Shown: positions 29,349 to 32,144 of the stretch, in pieces | Layout of the letters: each line of letters begins with the position of its first letter | How positions within the stretch are numbered: the stretch's first letter is position 1 | Assembly (NCBI GenBank): GCA_964517115.1 | Contig: CAZFBE010000006.1 | Coordinates: forward strand, 12,167 to 44,310 | Source of the DNA: UBA6624 sp964517115 [NCBI: uncultured bacterium] | Lineage (GTDB): Bacteria; UBP7; UBA6624 | Length of the DNA: 32,144 bases | Direction of reading: 5' to 3' | Notes under the pieces: generated by a model | Database searches by the model: none | Seen by the model: the letters and a program-made list of their open reading frames with translations, nothing else | Told to the model about the DNA's origin: nothing | Translations under genes and position numbers: made by a program

Positions 29349-30055
29349 ATTCTTTTGTCTGGGTTGATGAAGGTTGGAAAAATCAAAATTTTGATTTTTT
29401 GTCATTGGCTGATAGAGAAGGTATTTATGAAACGATGTTGATAGTTGATGGTGAGATAAGAAATAAAAAAGAACACGAAAAAAGATTTATTTCAGGTTGT
29501 AAATTTTTAAATCTTCCGAAAAATCCTGGCCCCAGCCCGCCTAAAGGGCTTAAGGGGGAGTGGACCCTTAGATGGGCTAGATGGCATGGATGCCCTATGG
29601 GAGATTTAGGTCATCTTTGGAAAGGTACCTTACAGCCTGCAAATCAAGTTTTAAAAGTTGGTTTAGTTTCAATACAGGCTATTCCAAAAGTACCTTCTTT
29701 GAATGTCAAACATCTTGAATTGCTTAAAAGAGTCAAGATTAAAGAAATTTTAAAAAAGAGACATGGTTGGGATGATTACTTAGTTGTGGACAAAAAAAAT
29801 GTTCTTGAAGGAAGCAATTGGGCTGTCATGGTCTTGAAAGACCAAAATTGGATTGTTCCTAAGTTTCAAAAAGGGCTTTTAAAAAGTACTAGCGTGATGG
29901 AATTTTTGAAGATAGGGGAGTTTGAAGATAGAAAAATAATCCAACAAAACATCTTTATAAAAGATTTAATGAATGCTGGTGACCTGAGAGGTCCATCTTC
30001 TTCTGGGGTAAGAAAAATAAAAATAGTCTCAAAAAAAATATTGAATTCTGTTTAA
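29342..30055 (+). CDS. pabC: Aminodeoxychorismate lyase-like class IV aminotransferase
   Basis: Second step of 4-aminobenzoate formation: removes pyruvate from aminodeoxychorismate using PLP. Family signs are SFVWVDEGW and LADREGIYETMLIVDGEI at the N-terminus, the PLP lysine within LNVKHLELLKRVKIKEIL, and VLEGSNWAVMVL with the conserved Glu, followed by IVPKFQKGLLKSTSVMEFL, the analogue of the TP.l..g.L.GitR..v region. At 237 aa it is shorter than typical (about 270), with the middle compact. Overlap with pabB supports the assignment; alone it could be any class IV aminotransferase. Its stop is separated by one base from the convergent hflC stop, with no terminator hairpin visible. Confidence 0.82.
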   Translation: MVNSFVWVDEGWKNQNFDFLSLADREGIYETMLIVDGEIRNKKEHEKRFISGCKFLNLPKNPGPSPPKGLKGEWTLRWARWHGCPMGDLGHLWKGTLQPANQVLKVGLVSIQAIPKVPSLNVKHLELLKRVKIKEILKKRHGWDDYLVVDKKNVLEGSNWAVMVLKDQNWIVPKFQKGLLKSTSVMEFLKIGEFEDRKIIQQNIFIKDLMNAGDLRGPSSSGVRKIKIVSKKILNSV

Positions 30056-30056
30056 G

Positions 30057-31004
30057 TTATTCTGATGTTTTTTTGACTTTTCCGGAATCAAGCAATTCGT
30101 AGAATGCACCTTCGTTAGTCAATATGAGAGATAAGTTTTCACCTGACATTTGTTCGTATATCGATAATAGTTTCCAGAATCTATAAAATTCAGGATTCTT
30201 TTCATAAGCATCAGCATAGATTTGTATTGCAAGAGCATCTGCTTCACCTTTTATTTTTTCTGCAGTGTTGTAAGCTTCAGACTGGATTGCAAGAAGTTCT
30301 TTTTCCATGTCTCCTTTGATCTTTGCTGCCTCACCTTCTCCTTCTGATTTGAACTTTTCAGCAATTCTTTCTCTTTCTGAAATCATTCTGGAAAAAACCG
30401 TTTTTTGGACAGATTCAACATAGTTCAAATGCTTAATTCTTATATCTATAAGGTCAATACCAAAATGCTGAACACTTGGCCTTGCTTGAGCAAGAATTAG
30501 ATTTTCTAAGCCGTCTCTTCCTAATTTTAGTTCTATTAAAAATTCTGGAGCAACTTGAACATCTGCACCTAAGTCTTCTGTGGCTATGTCGCTTCTGTCA
30601 GTTGATCTTACAGTTTCTATAAGGTCAAAGCCGGTGATTACGTTTCTTACAACAGAATCAAGAACATCATCAAGTCTTGATTGGGCCCCTCTTTCATCTG
30701 TTACTGATTGAAAAAATAAAAGAGGATCGCTTATTCTCCATCTTGCGGTTGTATCAACGAAGATGAAAGTTTTATCTAGGGTTGGAACCTGTTCAGGATG
30801 TCCATCCCATTCAAGAATTTGATCACTGAATCTGTTTGCTTTTTGTATAAGTGGAATTTTGAAATATAGTCCAGGTTTTTCTACCGTTTCTCCAACAGGT
30901 TCTCCAAATTGGGTGACAATAACCTGTTCTGTTTCGTCAACAATATAAAGGCTTGACAGCCCTATCATCACTACCAAGAATAAAAAAATGCTAGATTTTT
31001 TCAT
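30057..31004 (-). CDS. hflC: HflC, SPFH-domain regulator of FtsH
   Basis: Inner-membrane protein that, with HflK, forms a large cage around FtsH protease complexes. The N-terminal membrane anchor IFLFLVVMIGLSSLYIV (about 6-22) is followed by the SPFH/band-7 domain: DETEQVIVTQFGEPVGE, KPGLYFKIPLIQKANRF, TTARWRISDPLLFFQSV, and IDLIDIRIKHLNYVESVQ. A long charged coiled coil (about 205-270) follows, containing EGEGEAAKIKGDMEKELL and AEKIKGEADALAIQIYADA. Length 315 aa is normal. ATG at 31004 overlaps the hflK stop as ATGA. Confidence 0.93.
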   Translation of the reverse strand: MKKSSIFLFLVVMIGLSSLYIVDETEQVIVTQFGEPVGETVEKPGLYFKIPLIQKANRFSDQILEWDGHPEQVPTLDKTFIFVDTTARWRISDPLLFFQSVTDERGAQSRLDDVLDSVVRNVITGFDLIETVRSTDRSDIATEDLGADVQVAPEFLIELKLGRDGLENLILAQARPSVQHFGIDLIDIRIKHLNYVESVQKTVFSRMISERERIAEKFKSEGEGEAAKIKGDMEKELLAIQSEAYNTAEKIKGEADALAIQIYADAYEKNPEFYRFWKLLSIYEQMSGENLSLILTNEGAFYELLDSGKVKKTSE

Positions 31005-31996
31005 TTCTGCTCTTCTCCTAGATTTAGAAATGGCAAGACCCCATCAAGATCTCCATCAATAACAATTATTTTTTTAATTCTTTCGATTAATTGTTCCATG
31101 GATTCTAGATATAGTCTTATTTCAGTAACTTCCTTGGCTTGTGCCCAAGCTTCTCTAACCTGATCAAATCTTGAAGCATCACCCTTGGCTTCATTAACTC
31201 TCTTTGTTGCATAACCCTCAGCTTCTGCAATTTTCTGATCCGCTTGTCCTTTTGCCAATGGAACTTTTTGGTTATATTCTTGTCTTGCTTGGTTTATTGT
31301 GGTTTCTTTTTGTTGGATTGATTCATTGACTTCATTAAACGCACCTTTTACAGATTCTGGTGGATTTACATCTTGAAGCTGAACCAAATCAATTGTTATG
31401 CCAGTGTCATAAAGATCCATAAAACCTTGAAGAGACTCTTCGACTTCCATTTGTATTTCATCCCTGCCACTTGTCAAAACTTCATCAACAAGCCTGTCCC
31501 CAATTGCCTGTCTCATTGAGACCTCTGAAAGGTCTCTCAGTGTTTCAGACGGATTTCTTACATTAAAGAGATATTTTTTTGGATCAGATATTCGATACTG
31601 TACAACCCATTGAACATCAGCCACATTAAGGTCGCCAGTAAGCATGATCCTAACTTCATCAAAACCTCTATTACTGTATTGACTTCTCACGCCAGCCTTT
31701 ACTGTTTTGAAGCCAAACTCTTCTTTTAGTTGTTCTCTTGTTGGTACGAGAACGACGGTTTCAATCGGTGCTGGAAATTTAAAGTTCAATCCTGGATTTG
31801 CAGTTCTTGAAAATTTTCCAAATTGCCTAACAACACCTGTTTCTTGAGGATTAACCTGGTAAACTGTTGTTGAAATAATCCAGAAGGCAACTATCCATCC
31901 AAAAAATACCTTAAACCATTTTTCAGCCTTTTCCTTCATAGGCCCCATGTCCATTCCGGATTCATTAAACATGTCTTCAATTTCAATTTTTGCCAT
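31001..31996 (-). CDS. hflK: HflK, SPFH-domain partner of HflC
   Basis: Partner of HflC in the FtsH-associated cage. The N-terminus is cytosolic and short (about 27 residues, without the Gly-rich stretch of E. coli HflK). A membrane segment follows (WFKVFFGWIVAFWIISTTVY), then the SPFH domain: VNPQETGVVRQFGKFSRTAN, NPGLNFKFPAPIETVV, VQWVVQYRISDPKKYLFNVR, and DLVQLQDVNPPESVKGAFNEV. The coiled coil contains KGQADQKIAEAEGYATKRV. Length 331 aa is shorter than E. coli HflK, mainly at both ends. ATG at 31996 has no Shine-Dalgarno; the predicted promoter just upstream would give a very short leader. Confidence 0.93.
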   Translation of the reverse strand: MAKIEIEDMFNESGMDMGPMKEKAEKWFKVFFGWIVAFWIISTTVYQVNPQETGVVRQFGKFSRTANPGLNFKFPAPIETVVLVPTREQLKEEFGFKTVKAGVRSQYSNRGFDEVRIMLTGDLNVADVQWVVQYRISDPKKYLFNVRNPSETLRDLSEVSMRQAIGDRLVDEVLTSGRDEIQMEVEESLQGFMDLYDTGITIDLVQLQDVNPPESVKGAFNEVNESIQQKETTINQARQEYNQKVPLAKGQADQKIAEAEGYATKRVNEAKGDASRFDQVREAWAQAKEVTEIRLYLESMEQLIERIKKIIVIDGDLDGVLPFLNLGEEQK

Positions 31997-32144
31997 AAGC
32001 CAAAGGCCATTATACCATTTTCATTTTCAGAAGATAGCGTATTGCATCATGAAAAATATTAGTTTTCGATTTGAGTCTCGCACATTATGTGCGTACGTGC
32101 GCTCTTCGCATGTAAAAGGGGGGAGACTATAGAGGGGGGATTAA
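31997..32144. other. Non-coding right end with tandem hairpins and G-runs
   Basis: About 150 bases without a convincing gene. Next to the hflK promoter, 32079-32111 contains CGCAC-ATTAT-GTGCG followed after TAC by GTGCG-CTCTT-CGCAT: two adjacent 5-bp hairpins whose arms are interchangeable, because the first CGCAC can pair with either GTGCG. Then come two G6 runs (32118-32123 and 32134-32139) separated by 10 bases. This patch is notably GC-rich compared with the surroundings. It might be part of an RNA gene or leader that continues beyond the window; I cannot identify it. Confidence 0.4.
32009..32017 (-). promoter_or_regulatory. Extended -10 promoter element of hflK
   Basis: The minus strand reads TGGTATAAT, a perfect extended -10 (TGn plus TATAAT), with the hexamer at 32014-32009. 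Transcription would start near 32002, leaving about six bases before the hflK ATG. The -35 at 17 bases is poor (CTATCT), which is common with extended -10 promoters. Such a short leader leaves no room for a ribosome site. Confidence 0.5.

Noticed and set aside
32041-32144. tRNA or tmRNA end
   Set aside because: The TTTTCGATTTGAG stretch looks vaguely like a T-arm, but no acceptor stem, CCA end or cloverleaf can be folded around it.

Overview
The window is AT-rich and very tightly packed. About 38 protein genes lie in five strand-blocks, most junctions overlap or are separated by a few bases, and I found no tRNA, rRNA, CRISPR array or insertion sequence. The gene set (SurA-like foldase, LptC-like and BamB-like secreted proteins, HflKC, bS6 with a charged tail) suggests a Gram-negative bacterium with a streamlined genome. 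The order gmk-rpoZ-coaBC-...-priA-def-fmt-(PASTA protein)-rpe resembles a cluster known from Firmicutes and deltaproteobacterial lineages. I cannot place the organism more precisely from sequence alone.

Layout: (1) 1-3984, minus: grpE, dnaK, a 100-aa unknown, a SpoU/TrmH-family RNA methyltransferase and rpsF (runs off the left edge). (2) 4041-14952, plus: gmk, rpoZ, coaBC, SurA-like foldase, a PriA homologue, def, fmt, a PASTA pseudokinase, rpe, metK, a cysteine-desulfurase-like protein and tusA, closed by an intrinsic terminator at 15041-15070. (3) 15050-22590, minus, transcribed right to left: HdrC-like, HdrB-like, Nudix hydrolase, GlcD-like flavoprotein, a 143-aa unknown, moaA, moaD, moaE, moaC, RsmJ-like methyltransferase and a membrane flippase-like protein. 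(4) 22619-30055, plus: class I aminotransferase, Xer recombinase, LptC-like protein, BamB-like beta-propeller, miaA, nfo, pabB and pabC. (5) 30057-31996, minus: hflK-hflC, then about 150 bases of non-coding sequence with hairpins to the right edge.

Functionally this is mostly housekeeping: protein folding, translation start and stop chemistry, CoA and SAM synthesis, molybdopterin synthesis, folate (pABA) synthesis, tRNA modification, DNA repair and membrane proteostasis.

The striking feature is that several proteins keep a recognisable fold but have lost the residues that define the family's chemistry. These are an HdrB/HdrC pair with none of the cluster-binding cysteines, a NifS/IscS-like protein with Arg in place of the PLP lysine (directly before tusA), a PriA with all zinc cysteines but no Walker A or DExH motif, a PASTA protein kinase homologue without catalytic Lys or HRD Asp, and an RsmJ-like enzyme with Ser in place of the DPMF aspartate. 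A second theme is translation starts. For three genes (trmH-like, priA, fmt) the family's N-terminal homology extends into in-frame sequence with no ATG, GTG or TTG, which points to ATT or ATA initiation. TTG starts are also common, several of them in TTGA stop-start overlaps.
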